Both the position numbers and the translations under genes were made by a program. Shown piece after piece: positions 44,045 to 53,064 of a stretch of DNA of 64,000 bases. Origin of the DNA: JANMCE01 sp963791625 (GTDB lineage: Bacteria; Actinomycetota; Acidimicrobiia; Acidimicrobiales; Ilumatobacteraceae); contig CAWBTA010000006.1 in NCBI GenBank assembly GCA_963791625.1, forward strand, positions 1,488,001-1,552,000, given 5' to 3'. The notes beneath the pieces were generated by a model, which saw only the letters and a program-made list of their open reading frames with translations, searched no databases and was not told the DNA's origin. Numbering within the stretch: the stretch's first letter is position 1; every line of letters begins with the position of its first letter.

Positions 44045-44772
44045 GCCAACACCTTCAGGGCTTCGGCCACCGTGAAGCGGTTCTCGTAGAGCGCCTTGCC
44101 CGTGATGACACCGCCGAGCACTCGGCCGTGAGCCCGCATGACGGCCAGCGCCTCAACATCGGCCAGAGTGCCCACACCGCCCGAGGCGATGACTGGAATC
44201 GTCGTGCGCTCGAGTGCAGCTTGAAGACCGTCGAGGTCGGGCCCGGCAAGCGTTCCGTCGCGCGTGATTTCGGTGATGATGACCGCTGCCACGCCTGCGT
44301 CTTCGAATCGGGGCAAGACATCAAGCACGGTGGCACCAGCGCCTTTCATCCAGCCCCGTACCGCCACTTCACCGCTGCGGCCGTCCAGGCCGACCGCGGC
44401 CGGTTGACGGGCCGCGATGCGGGCAACGAGGGTCGGGTCTTCCATGGCAGCGGTGCCGAGGATGACGCGGGCTACCCCGAGGTCGGCCAGGGCCGCGGCC
44501 GCAGCTTCAGAGCGAACCCCGCCGCCGGTCTGTACCTGCGCACGACCGGCAACGGCCGCGGCGATGGCACCCACGACCGAACGGTTGGTCGGTTCACCCG
44601 TTCGGGCGGCGTCGAGGTCGACGACGTGAATCCAGCGAGCCCCCGCGTCGGCGAACTGAGACGCAACGGCAGCCGGGTCATCACCGTAAATGGTCTCCTC
44701 GTCATAGTCGCCCAGGTGCAGACGCACCACCTTGCCCGCCCGCAGGTCAATGGCCGGATAGAGATCGATCAT
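44041..44772 (-). CDS. hisA: ProFAR isomerase (HisA/PriA)
   Basis: 243 residues from ATG 44772 (MIDLYPAIDLRAGKVVRL, catalytic Asp in AIDL). Other landmarks: VHVVDLDAAR, QTGGGVRS, the second catalytic Asp in ITEITRDGTLAGPD and VIASGGVG. In several actinobacteria the HisA homologue PriA also replaces TrpF; here a separate trpF exists, so this is probably HisA only. Overlaps hisH and the DDAH-family gene by 4 bp each. Confidence 0.95.
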   Translation of the reverse strand: MIDLYPAIDLRAGKVVRLHLGDYDEETIYGDDPAAVASQFADAGARWIHVVDLDAARTGEPTNRSVVGAIAAAVAGRAQVQTGGGVRSEAAAAALADLGVARVILGTAAMEDPTLVARIAARQPAAVGLDGRSGEVAVRGWMKGAGATVLDVLPRFEDAGVAAVIITEITRDGTLAGPDLDGLQAALERTTIPVIASGGVGTLADVEALAVMRAHGRVLGGVITGKALYENRFTVAEALKVLA

Positions 44773-45386
44773 GCTGCACTCCGAACGAAATTGGCCAGCA
44801 AGCGAAGGCCAGTGACACTGCTCTTCTCCGGGTGGAACTGGGTGGCGAAGATGTTTCCCTGCCGAATGGCGGCGGTGACGTCTACGCCGTATTCGCACGT
44901 CGCGACGACCACCGACGGATCGGTCGGAACCCCGTGCAGGCTGTGCACGAAGTACACCCATGGGTCATCGCCCAGGTCATCCAGAAGGGGTTCGTTGCTG
45001 TTGCAACGAAGTCGGTTCCACTGCATTTGTGGGCGCTTCACGGTGTCGGGCAGCCAACGCACCATGCCCGAAACCAAGCCGAGTCCGGCCCGACCCGGCA
45101 GCTCATCGCTGCCATCGAACAACATCTGCATCCCGACGCAGATTCCGAGGAACGGCCGTCCGCTTGCGACTGATGATCGGGCAACGTCGGCCAGGCCGGC
45201 GTGTTCAAGAGCGTCCATGCATGCACCGAAGGCGCCGACACCCGGCAACACCACCGCGTCGGCTGCAGCAGCCTCGGCGGCGTTCGTGGTGAGCCGGGCA
45301 TCAGCGCCCACCTTCTCCAGTGCCTTCTGAGCCGAGCGCAGGTTGCCGATGCCGTAGTCGAGCACGGCGATGTGCGGTCGGCTCAC
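44769..45386 (-). CDS. hisH: Imidazole glycerol phosphate synthase, glutaminase subunit
   Basis: Class I glutamine amidotransferase, 205 residues. VLDYGIGNLRS at the N-terminus, nucleophile Cys in FLGICVGMQMLF, and the His-Glu pair in FATQFHPEKSS. It makes ammonia for HisF. GTG 45386 overlaps the hisB stop (GTGA). Confidence 0.96.
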   Translation of the reverse strand: MSRPHIAVLDYGIGNLRSAQKALEKVGADARLTTNAAEAAAADAVVLPGVGAFGACMDALEHAGLADVARSSVASGRPFLGICVGMQMLFDGSDELPGRAGLGLVSGMVRWLPDTVKRPQMQWNRLRCNSNEPLLDDLGDDPWVYFVHSLHGVPTDPSVVVATCEYGVDVTAAIRQGNIFATQFHPEKSSVTGLRLLANFVRSAA

Positions 45387-45973
45387 AGCGAACCCTTGGT
45401 GGACGGAACCGCGTCACCTTCGATGCGCACGGCGTCTCGCAGGCAGCGGGCCAGACCCTTGAAGGCCGCCTCGATGATGTGATGGGTATTGCGACCCGTC
45501 TTTCGGGTGACGTGCAGCGTGATTCCCGCGGCCGTGGCGAAGCTGATGAAGAAGTGCTCGGCCATCTCTGGGTTGAAGGGCGGCGCACCAAGGGGCAACA
45601 CCTCACCAAAGGGCATCTCGATCGAAGCGAACGGACGACCGGACAGATCGAGGGCAACCTCAACGAGTGCCTCATCTAGGGGGAACATGCCGCTCGCGAA
45701 CCGACGCACGCCGCGCTTGTCGCCCAACGCCGATCGGAAGGCTTCTCCGACCACGATGGCGACGTCTTCCACGGTGTGGTGACCGTCAACCTGCAGGTCT
45801 CCCGCCGCATGGATGGTGAGGTCGAAGTTTCCATGGCGGGCCAGTTGATCGAGCATGTGGTCGTAGAACGGCAGCCCGGTGGACACGCTGGCCTGGCCGC
45901 TGCCATCGATCTCCAACTCACAACTGATCGTTGTCTCTTTGGTGGCTCTACTGATGGACGCATTGCGGCTCAT
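45383..45973 (-). CDS. hisB: Imidazoleglycerol-phosphate dehydratase
   Basis: 196 residues. Manganese-binding repeats: FYDHMLDQLARHG and DGHHTVEDVAIVVG in the first half, MAEHFFISFA and TGRNTHHIIEAAFKGLA in the second. It is a stand-alone dehydratase without a fused phosphatase. 4-bp overlaps with hisC and hisH. Confidence 0.96.
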   Translation of the reverse strand: MSRNASISRATKETTISCELEIDGSGQASVSTGLPFYDHMLDQLARHGNFDLTIHAAGDLQVDGHHTVEDVAIVVGEAFRSALGDKRGVRRFASGMFPLDEALVEVALDLSGRPFASIEMPFGEVLPLGAPPFNPEMAEHFFISFATAAGITLHVTRKTGRNTHHIIEAAFKGLARCLRDAVRIEGDAVPSTKGSL

Positions 45974-47032
45974 GACACCACTTCCTGGAGAGCTGAGAGG
46001 AACAGATCATTCTCGTGGGCGGTGCCGATGGTGACGCGCAGGCAATCACCCAGACGCGCCCACGACGAGCAGTTCCGTACCAGCACATCATGATCAAGCA
46101 GACCCTGCCACACCTCGTTGCCGGGCATACCGGTTGGTCGGAACAGGATGAAGTTCGCGCCGCTCGGCCAGACGATCAGCGGCATGGTGCGCATACGGGC
46201 GGCCATGCGTTCGCGCTCGCTCACAATGAACGTGACCCTGTCGTTCATCTCATCCACGAAGCGCAACGCGAGGCGACCCGCAATCTGCTTGGCCGTATCG
46301 AGATGGTAGGGCAGGACCACCTTGTCGAGTTCGGCAACCAGCCAGCTCGGACCGACCAGGTAGCCAAGCCGCGCCGCGGCCATCGACCATGTCTTGGAGA
46401 ACGTGCCGGTGACCACCAACGGTGTGTCGTCATCGATCAGGCCGATAGCCGACCACGGCGCGAACTGGCCGTAGGCCTCATCCATCACAAGGATGCCGGG
46501 CACCTGAGCAAGAACTTCTCGGACGGTCGATTCGGTCTCGACCAGACCGGTGGGGTTGTTGGGCGAACAGAGGAAGGTAATGATCGGCTTCGCATCGTTC
46601 AGTACTCGTCGTACCTCGGCGAGGTCGAGCGAGAAGTCGGCCGCTCGCTCGCCTTCCACGACCGTCGCGCCGCTGATACGGGCGAGGTGGGCATGCAGTT
46701 GATAGGTGGGCTCGAAGGTGGCGACCGTGCGTCCGTGGCCGGCGTAGGTAAGCAGCAAGGTCTGCAAAACCTCGTTCGATCCATTGGCGGCGAAGACCTG
46801 GTCGGGGCGCACACCCAGGTGCTCGCCCAACGCGGCGCGTAACTCGGTGGCGGCGCGATCGGGATAGCGGTGCCACTCAACGCGCGACATCTCGGCCGCC
46901 GAGCGCGTCGCGCCACGCCGCCGGTGGCGACCCTGGAGCTTCGTTGGTGTTGAGGCGAACCGACACGTTCACCTGAGGCGAGTGGTATCCCTCAAGCGCC
47001 TTCAGGTCGTCACGAACGGGGATCGGTGTCAT
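45970..47032 (-). CDS. hisC: Histidinol-phosphate aminotransferase, split by a one-base shift
   Basis: PLP transaminase, corrected length 353. Start ATG 47032 (MTPIPVRDDLKALEGYHSP), overlapping hisD by 4 bp. After AAWRDAL the frame ends unless one G near 46896-46901 is dropped, giving AAEMSRVEWHRYPD. PLP-site residues: NGSNEVLQTLL, FLCSPNNPTG, VMDEAYGQF, the lysine in TGTFSKTWSMAAARLGY, and R in ARLGDCLRVTIGT. All motifs are intact on both sides of the break. Confidence 0.94.
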
Positions 47033-48321
47033 TGCGATCTCAGACGATCTTTGATGGAGTCGGCGTGGGCGGGCAGGCCCTCGGCCTCCGCCAGCGCAAT
47101 CACGTGGTGACTGACGGCTCGCAGGCCGGCTTCGGTGGCCGAGACCACGTGGACATGCTTCTGGAAGTCGCTCACGGTGAGGGCGCTGGCGAAGCGCGCC
47201 GTACCCGATGTGGGCAGCACATGGGACGGGCCGGCGACGTAGTCGCCGAGCGACGCCGGGGTCCACGGACCGGTGAAGATCGCGCCGGCATTGCGAATCA
47301 GCGCAAGCAAGGCCTCGGGGTCCTCCACCAGCAGTTCAAGGTGCTCGGGCGCAATGTGGTTCGACACCTGCGCTGCCTGCTCCGGGCCGTCGACGAGCGC
47401 CACGTAGCCGCGCTGGGCGAAATTGGCTTCGAGATCGGCCCGTCGGGGCGACGCTGCGGTGATTTCGGTGATCTCAGCCACCACCGAACGGGCCACCTCT
47501 TCGTCCCACGTGATGAGCCAGGCGGCGCCGTCAGGACCGTGCTCGGCTTGCAGCACCACATCGAGCGCGGCGAAGTGGGCCGGAACCGACGCGTCGGCGA
47601 TCACCACGACTTCGCTTGGTCCGGCGAACGAACTCGGTACCCCGACCAGACCTTCTCCGGCCACCAGTCGTTTTGCCACCGACACGTACACGTTGCCGGG
47701 GCCAACGAGCACGTCGACCGGCGCAATCGACTCCGTCCCGTAGGCCATTGCAGCAACGGCTTGCGCTCCCCCGACGCGGTAGACCTCGTCGACACCCGCG
47801 ATGGCGGCCGCGGCAAGAATGGTGTCGGACGGCATGCCAGTTGCTCGCTCCGGTGGTGTGCACATCACGATCTGGCCAACCCCGGCCACGCGGGCGATGC
47901 TGGCCGTCATGATCACGCTGGAGGCCAGAGGGGCTTTGCCACCGGGTATGTAACAGCCGGCTCTCGCCACGCCTACCGCTGAGCTGCGCAGTCGTATGCC
48001 GTTGTCGACGTAGTCGATCGGTTGGTGGAGCTGCGCTTGGTGATAGCGGGTGACCGAGTGGTGGGCGGCTTCCAATGCCTCTCGTAGCGCGGTAGGAATG
48101 CGTTCAAGGGCGGCGTCGCAATCGGCCGGATCCACACGAAGCACTCCCAGATCGACACCATCGAACGTGCTGGTGAAGCGAAGCACCGCGGCATCACCCT
48201 CGTCTCGTACGGCCGCAAGGATCGCCTGCACCGCCGCTAGCGGCTCCGGTCCACCCGCGCCCGACCGAGGAAGGAGGGACGCGACGTTGGTGGTTCCGCG
48301 GAGGTCAAGTGAGCGCAACAT
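47029..48321 (-). CDS. hisD: Histidinol dehydrogenase
   Basis: Last two oxidations of histidine synthesis. 430 residues. GCYIPGGKAPLASSVIMTA, VLVGPGNVYVSVAKRLV, the zinc/catalytic region VLQAEHGPDGAAWL, NHIAPEHLELL and AGPSHVLPTSGTARFASAL are standard. First gene of the his operon. On the minus strand a TAGCCT lies about 9 nt before the ATG, so the leader is very short or absent. Confidence 0.96.
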   Translation of the reverse strand: MLRSLDLRGTTNVASLLPRSGAGGPEPLAAVQAILAAVRDEGDAAVLRFTSTFDGVDLGVLRVDPADCDAALERIPTALREALEAAHHSVTRYHQAQLHQPIDYVDNGIRLRSSAVGVARAGCYIPGGKAPLASSVIMTASIARVAGVGQIVMCTPPERATGMPSDTILAAAAIAGVDEVYRVGGAQAVAAMAYGTESIAPVDVLVGPGNVYVSVAKRLVAGEGLVGVPSSFAGPSEVVVIADASVPAHFAALDVVLQAEHGPDGAAWLITWDEEVARSVVAEITEITAASPRRADLEANFAQRGYVALVDGPEQAAQVSNHIAPEHLELLVEDPEALLALIRNAGAIFTGPWTPASLGDYVAGPSHVLPTSGTARFASALTVSDFQKHVHVVSATEAGLRAVSHHVIALAEAEGLPAHADSIKDRLRSQ

Positions 48322-48396
48322 GCGTGCGGCAGGCTAACCCGGCCCGGCTGGAGAACCGAAGCGAGTTCCCGTAGCGGCTAAATGAGAGACTTCAGG

Positions 48397-48597
48397 ATGA
48401 TGACCTTGAGCCGAGATACCGCCATCCTTTCTTCGCTTTCGACCTCGCTCGGTGACTGTGAGTCTCGCCTCGCCGAGTTGGCCACGCGCCACGACGGCGA
48501 CGATCGCGAGGATCTGGTCAGCGCGCTGCATGAAGCCGAGCGGTTGGTCCGGTCGGCCGAACGTGAAGTGCGCCGAGCCCAACGACTGTTGCGCTAG
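48397..48597 (+). CDS. Small helical protein of unknown function
   Basis: From ATG 48397 (or 48400) about 66 residues, mostly one predicted charged helix (CESRLAELATRHDGDDRED... EAERLVRSAEREVRRAQRLL). No known family is recognised. It is divergent from hisD and followed by a GC hairpin (48649-48670) that could end the transcript, which supports it as a real gene. Confidence 0.5.
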   Translation: MMTLSRDTAILSSLSTSLGDCESRLAELATRHDGDDREDLVSALHEAERLVRSAEREVRRAQRLLR

Positions 48598-48648
48598 CTG
48601 TTCGCCGTTCGGCGGCCCAATGACTCGAAACTGGCCGAAAAATGCGGC

Positions 48649-48670
48649 GACGGCCCCTTGCGGGGCCGTC
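48649..48670. terminator. Perfect 9-bp GC hairpin
   Basis: GACGGCCCC (48649-48657), loop TTGC, GGGGCCGTC (48662-48670). Stable stem 52 bp downstream of the small plus-strand ORF; no T-tract, as is common in high-GC actinobacterial terminators. Confidence 0.6.
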
Positions 48671-48756
48671 ACTCGCAGCGACGCCAAGCGGCGGATCTCG
48701 GCGTCGCCCTCAAACTAGGTGGCGGGAACCTAGTTGGTAGTGATCAGTATAAGGGT

Positions 48757-48835
48757 CAAACGACCTATGAAGTCAAGCACTTGTCTCTCGAATCGGTCAA
48801 GAAATGCTCAAGAGACAATAGGCCAAACGACCTAT
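48757..48835. repeat. Paired CAAACGACCTAT repeats around an inverted repeat
   Basis: CAAACGACCTAT occurs at 48757-48768 and again at 48824-48835. Between them TTGTCTCT (48781-48788) and AGAGACAA (48811-48818) form an 8-bp inverted repeat. The stretch is visibly richer in A/T than its neighbours and lies downstream of menD on the minus strand. It could be a regulator-binding region, an RNA element or an old insertion point. Confidence 0.55.
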
Positions 48836-48922
48836 CCACTCTCCGTGAGCCAAAACGGGTCGATTTTGGTGCATTTCTGCAACATCACGCACAGCGACAA
48901 ACGGAGATACAGCCCGCTGGGT

Positions 48923-50623
48923 CTACCTTCGGTCGAGAACCATCAGCACCGCTCGGTGAATGAGATCGTGCACGGCGACGTTGTCGTCGCGCGTCGTACG
49001 CAGGTGCAGCAGCACCGGGCCCGGCGTCTGTGTAGCTCGTTGGACCGCCGGCACCAGGTCGGCGGCATCATCGATCGACCACACGGGTACACCGTGCACA
49101 CCGGCCAGGCCAGCGATGCTCACGCCGTGGGGTGTGCCGAAAACCTGCTCGAATCGTTCCCTTGAGAGCGCCTGGCGTTGGGGGAGAAACGAAAAGATGC
49201 CGCCACCGTCATTGTCGACGACGACGATGGTGAAGTTGAGCTTGCGGTCGACCAGACCGAGCAGCCCGTTGGTGTCATGCAGGAACGCGATATCGCCAAT
49301 GAGCAACGCGACCGGACGGCCGGGGTCGGCCAGCGCCACGCCAACTGCGGTCGAAGTGACGCCATCGATACCGTTGGCCCCCCGGTTGGCGTACATGTCG
49401 AGCCCATCTCTGGGTGCCGCGTACCACTCCACATCACGGATCGGCATGGACGATGACACCACCAGTGCGGCGCCGTCGGGCAGAGCCGCCACCACGTCGC
49501 GGGCGATCTGCGGTTCGCTGAGACCTCGATGTTCGCTCAGCACCAGATCGACCGCTTCGGTCGCTCGCTCCCCCGCCCGATGCCAACGGGTGAGCCAGGG
49601 CGTGTTCTTCGCACCGACAGACCGGCCGATCAGTGACGTCGCCAGAAGCTCGACGCTCACCTGCATGCGGCAACCCACCTGATGGTCGGGGTCGATCCAG
49701 GTTGCGGTCTCATGCACCTGAATGTGAAATGCGCCCGAGGCCGACAGCCACTGACTGGTCACTTTGGACGACAGCGGTTTACCGATATGCAGCACAACTT
49801 CGGGGGTGTGGTCGCTGGCGAATCGAGGGTGACGCAACACTTCGTCGAACGCCGAGATGACATTCGGGTGCGTCGTGCGGCAACCTGAGCGTTGGTCGGC
49901 CAGCACGGGCCAGCCCAGGTCGGCGGCCAGATCAAGAATGGCCGGGTGACTTCCCTGCCCCGCCACGATCACGCCGCGATGCGTGTCGAGCCGCGCCGCC
50001 AACGCAGCAAGATCGGTCTCGGGAAGAGCCGCGTGGGGGTGGACGACGAGCGGGTCGACAACGGCAGGGAGCGGCCCTGCGTCGCCCACAAGCGGCTCTC
50101 GGAATGGCAGATTGATGTGCACCGGGCCGGGTGACGTGCCGGTCGACATCTCCCATGCCCGGGTCGCCAACGCTCGCCATGTGTGCGCAATCGCGGCATC
50201 GGGAACGCCCGGATCGGTAAACCACCGGACGGCCCCGCCGAAAAGCCGGGTCTGGTCGATCGTCTGCGCCGCGCCGACATCGCGCAGTTCGGGCGGACGA
50301 TCGGCGGTGAGCACGATCATCGGCACGTCATCCTGATGCGCTTCCACCACCGCCGCGTGGAACTCGGCTGCAGCAGTACCGCTGGTGCACACCAGCAGCG
50401 CCGGGTGACCGGTTGCCCGTCCGATGCCGACAGCTGCGAACGATGCGGACCGTTCGTCATGGAAGACGTGGAGCGCCAGCTCGCTGCGCGCCGTGAGCGC
50501 GAGCACCATCGGCGTGGAGCGAGAGCCCGGGGCGACAACGGCGTGACGAACACCACGGCGTATCCATGTGTCGACGAGGGTGGCGCAGAAGGTCGCGGCC
50601 GGGGTGACAGTCATTGCCCCCAT
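48923..50623 (-). CDS. menD: SEPHCHC synthase (menaquinone biosynthesis)
   Basis: Thiamine-diphosphate enzyme joining isochorismate and 2-oxoglutarate. 566 residues: VVAPGSRSTPMVLAL, HDERSASFAAVGIGRATG, CTSGTAAAEFHAAVVEA, and the ThDP/Mg segment LLIGDIAFLHDTNGLL with VDNDGGGIFSFLPQ. ATG 50623 is chosen over ATG 50614 because TACGCT on the minus strand (50630-50635) lies exactly 6 nt upstream. No menF or menC is in the window. Confidence 0.95.
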   Translation of the reverse strand: MGAMTVTPAATFCATLVDTWIRRGVRHAVVAPGSRSTPMVLALTARSELALHVFHDERSASFAAVGIGRATGHPALLVCTSGTAAAEFHAAVVEAHQDDVPMIVLTADRPPELRDVGAAQTIDQTRLFGGAVRWFTDPGVPDAAIAHTWRALATRAWEMSTGTSPGPVHINLPFREPLVGDAGPLPAVVDPLVVHPHAALPETDLAALAARLDTHRGVIVAGQGSHPAILDLAADLGWPVLADQRSGCRTTHPNVISAFDEVLRHPRFASDHTPEVVLHIGKPLSSKVTSQWLSASGAFHIQVHETATWIDPDHQVGCRMQVSVELLATSLIGRSVGAKNTPWLTRWHRAGERATEAVDLVLSEHRGLSEPQIARDVVAALPDGAALVVSSSMPIRDVEWYAAPRDGLDMYANRGANGIDGVTSTAVGVALADPGRPVALLIGDIAFLHDTNGLLGLVDRKLNFTIVVVDNDGGGIFSFLPQRQALSRERFEQVFGTPHGVSIAGLAGVHGVPVWSIDDAADLVPAVQRATQTPGPVLLHLRTTRDDNVAVHDLIHRAVLMVLDRR

Positions 50624-50645
50624 TGTCGCAGCGTAGGGTGGGGAT
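50624..50645. promoter_or_regulatory. Compact divergent promoter for menD and the DsbA-like gene
   Basis: Only 22 bp separate the two start codons. On the plus strand TAGGGT at 50634-50639 is 6 nt before GTG 50646; on the minus strand TACGCT at 50630-50635 is 6 nt before ATG 50623. The two -10 boxes overlap, so both genes are probably leaderless and their promoters may compete. Confidence 0.6.
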
Positions 50646-51359
50646 GTGCGTGTTGAGATCTGGTCAGACGTCGTATGCCCGTGGTGCTACATCGGGAAAC
50701 GCAAGTTCGAAGCGGCCCTCGCCCGCTACCGAGGTGACGAAACATTCGAGATCATTTGGCGCCCGTTCCAGCTCGATCCGACGGCACCGAAGGGCACCGC
50801 GCAACCGGTGAAACAGGTCTACGAAAAGAAGTTCGGCGGCCCCGAACGCGCCGCGGAGATCATCGAGCATGTCTCGTCTGTTGCTGCTGGCGTCGGTCTC
50901 GACTTCGATATGGACCGTGCCGTTCGTGCCAACACGATGGATGCGCACCGCCTCATCGGCTATGCGCTTCGTGTCGGCGGACCTGCCATGCAGTCTGCCG
51001 TGAAAGAGCGGCTGATGCAGGCGTACTTCACCGAGGGGCGCAACATAGGCGACGTGGCGACGCTGGCCGACCTCGCCGCGGGAGTCGGGATGGACCACGA
51101 CGCGGTTGCCGCGTACTTGGCCTCGGACGAGGGCACGACAGAGCTGGCAGCCGAGCTTGAAGAGGCGTTGCATATCGGCGTCACCGGAGTTCCCCACTTC
51201 GTGTTCGACGGCCGTTGGGCAATCCCGGGTGCGCAGGATCCTGAGCTGTTTCTGCGGGCCTTTCAGCGGATGGCCGACCTCAAGATCAGTGACGCCGAAG
51301 CTGCGATGCCCGAGGGCGACGCCGAGGCCTGTCGTGTGGATGCGCGTCCGGAGTCGTGA
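50646..51359 (+). CDS. DsbA-family (FrnE-like) oxidoreductase
   Basis: 237 residues, thioredoxin fold with an inserted helical domain. WSDVVCPWCYIGKRKF carries the CPWC redox pair (11-14), and the cis-proline loop is GVTGVPHFVFDGRWAIPGAQ. The type is the cytosolic FrnE/2-hydroxychromene isomerase-like group; no signal peptide is present. Translationally coupled to menH (GTGA overlap), but no part in menaquinone synthesis is known. Confidence 0.9.
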   Translation: MRVEIWSDVVCPWCYIGKRKFEAALARYRGDETFEIIWRPFQLDPTAPKGTAQPVKQVYEKKFGGPERAAEIIEHVSSVAAGVGLDFDMDRAVRANTMDAHRLIGYALRVGGPAMQSAVKERLMQAYFTEGRNIGDVATLADLAAGVGMDHDAVAAYLASDEGTTELAAELEEALHIGVTGVPHFVFDGRWAIPGAQDPELFLRAFQRMADLKISDAEAAMPEGDAEACRVDARPES

Positions 51360-52108
51360 ACCGGGTCGATCTGTTCCCCGAATCGGACGGCGATGGGTCC
51401 AAGGTCATTTTGCTGCACGGCTTCACCCAGACGCTGCGTTCGTGGGACACGATCGCCGCTGATCTGCGTCAGGACTTTCGGGTGTGCACCGTCGACGCGC
51501 CCGGACACGGCCGAGCAGATCAGGTACGCGTCGACCTCCCGACCGCAGCGCTGCTGTATGCAGCCACCCTGGGCCGAGGCACGTATATCGGCTACTCGAT
51601 GGGAGCGCGACTCGCCCTGCACATCGCGCTCGAACAACCGTTCGTGGTGGAGCGACTTGTGTTGTTGGGCGGCACCGCAGGACTGGCGTCCGACCAGGAA
51701 CGAGCCGCCCGTCGCGTTACCGACGAAGCGTTGGCCGACACGATCGAGCACGAAGGCGTTGGCGCGTTTCTCGACCGCTGGCTGGTGCAACCCATGTTCG
51801 CCAACGTGCCCGACGACCGAGCCGATCGCCTGCGAAACACCGCGGCGGGGCTGGCCGTCTCACTTCGACTGACCGGCACCGGAGCGCAGGACAACCTGTG
51901 GGACAGGCTCGGTGAACTCACGATGCCCGTCCTTGTGATGGCTGGAGAACACGACGCCAAGTTCACCGACATCGGTCATCGCATGGTCGAGAGCATCGGC
52001 CGCAACGCCACCTTCGCCCCGGTGCCGAACGCCGGTCACGCCGCCCACCTCGAACAACCATCAGCCTTTCTGGCCGTCGTGCGCGATTGGCTCAACCAGC
52101 GGTTGTAG
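51356..52108 (+). CDS. menH: Alpha/beta hydrolase, probable SHCHC synthase
   Basis: 250 residues. LLHGFTQTLRSWD (oxyanion region), nucleophile Ser in GYSMGARLALH and catalytic His in NAGHAAHLEQP. The position beside menD, menA and menE and the GFTQT-type N-terminus support MenH, which removes pyruvate from the MenD product. Hydrolases are hard to assign by motif alone, so context carries much of the call. Confidence 0.82.
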   Translation: MNRVDLFPESDGDGSKVILLHGFTQTLRSWDTIAADLRQDFRVCTVDAPGHGRADQVRVDLPTAALLYAATLGRGTYIGYSMGARLALHIALEQPFVVERLVLLGGTAGLASDQERAARRVTDEALADTIEHEGVGAFLDRWLVQPMFANVPDDRADRLRNTAAGLAVSLRLTGTGAQDNLWDRLGELTMPVLVMAGEHDAKFTDIGHRMVESIGRNATFAPVPNAGHAAHLEQPSAFLAVVRDWLNQRL

Positions 52109-52119
52109 GTCGGAGCCGT

Positions 52120-52989
52120 CTACGCGCTGATGACGATACCGATGGTGAGCAACAGGCCGAACGCGAGTTGGAGTTTGCCGGTTCCGCCGAGCACGGGGAT
52201 GAGGTCCTTGCCCCGCGCCCCGCGCATCACGGTGAGGATTGGCGCCAGTGAGACCGGCAACGCAACGATGCTGAGTGCGCCGAGTGGACGCCACAACGCC
52301 GTCAACACGCCCAACACGAACGCCATTGCGATAAGTCCCCGATAGAACTCCCGCGTCCGCGGATCTCCGAAGCGCACGGCGAGAGTCTTCTTTCCGGCAG
52401 CGGTGTCACCTGGAATGTCGCGCAGGTTGTTCACGACCAGCAACGCGCACGACAGGCAGCCCATGGCTGCTCCGGCCACAATCGACAGACCGGTGATGCG
52501 ATGCAGTTGCACGTAGGTGGAGCCAACCGTGGCGACCAGACCGAAGAAGATGAACACGAACACTTCGCCCAACCCCAGGTAGCCGTAGGGCTTCGGCCCT
52601 CCGGTGTAAAACCATCCGGCGAGGATGCTGGCTGCCCCGACCACGAACAGCTCTGGTCCGACGGTGAGCGCGAGAGCGCCACCGGCAACGCCGGCCACGC
52701 CAAAGGCTGCGAAGGCGGCCAGTTTGACCGACCTGGCCGATTTCAACCCTGAACCCACGAGGCGGATCGGCCCGACGCGCACGCTGTCGGTTCCTTTCAC
52801 GCCATCGGAGTAGTCGTTGGCGTAGTTGGTTGCGATCTGCAACGCGAGCGCAACCACGATCGCAGCGGCGACCCGCCACCACACCAAGCCGCCCGCTCGT
52901 TGACCTACGGCGCAGGCCGTGCCAACGACGACGGGAACAATGGAGGCCGGCAGGGTTCGCGGCCGCGCTCCGGCCACCCAAGCATTCAT
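52120..52989 (-). CDS. menA: 1,4-dihydroxy-2-naphthoate polyprenyltransferase
   Basis: Attaches the isoprenoid tail in the membrane. 289 residues from ATG 52989 (MNAWVAGARPRTLPASI). UbiA-family metal motifs: NYANDYSDGVKGTD and the second Asp motif in VVNNLRDIPGDTAAGK, with about eight membrane helices. Convergent with menH, 11 bp between stops. Confidence 0.94.
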   Translation of the reverse strand: MNAWVAGARPRTLPASIVPVVVGTACAVGQRAGGLVWWRVAAAIVVALALQIATNYANDYSDGVKGTDSVRVGPIRLVGSGLKSARSVKLAAFAAFGVAGVAGGALALTVGPELFVVGAASILAGWFYTGGPKPYGYLGLGEVFVFIFFGLVATVGSTYVQLHRITGLSIVAGAAMGCLSCALLVVNNLRDIPGDTAAGKKTLAVRFGDPRTREFYRGLIAMAFVLGVLTALWRPLGALSIVALPVSLAPILTVMRGARGKDLIPVLGGTGKLQLAFGLLLTIGIVISA

Positions 52990-53064
52990 TGCGCGATACG
53001 CGTATGGTGCGACATCACCAGAGCTTCGCAGCATCCGCGGCGAGCGTGCCATTGGGGGTCAAGC

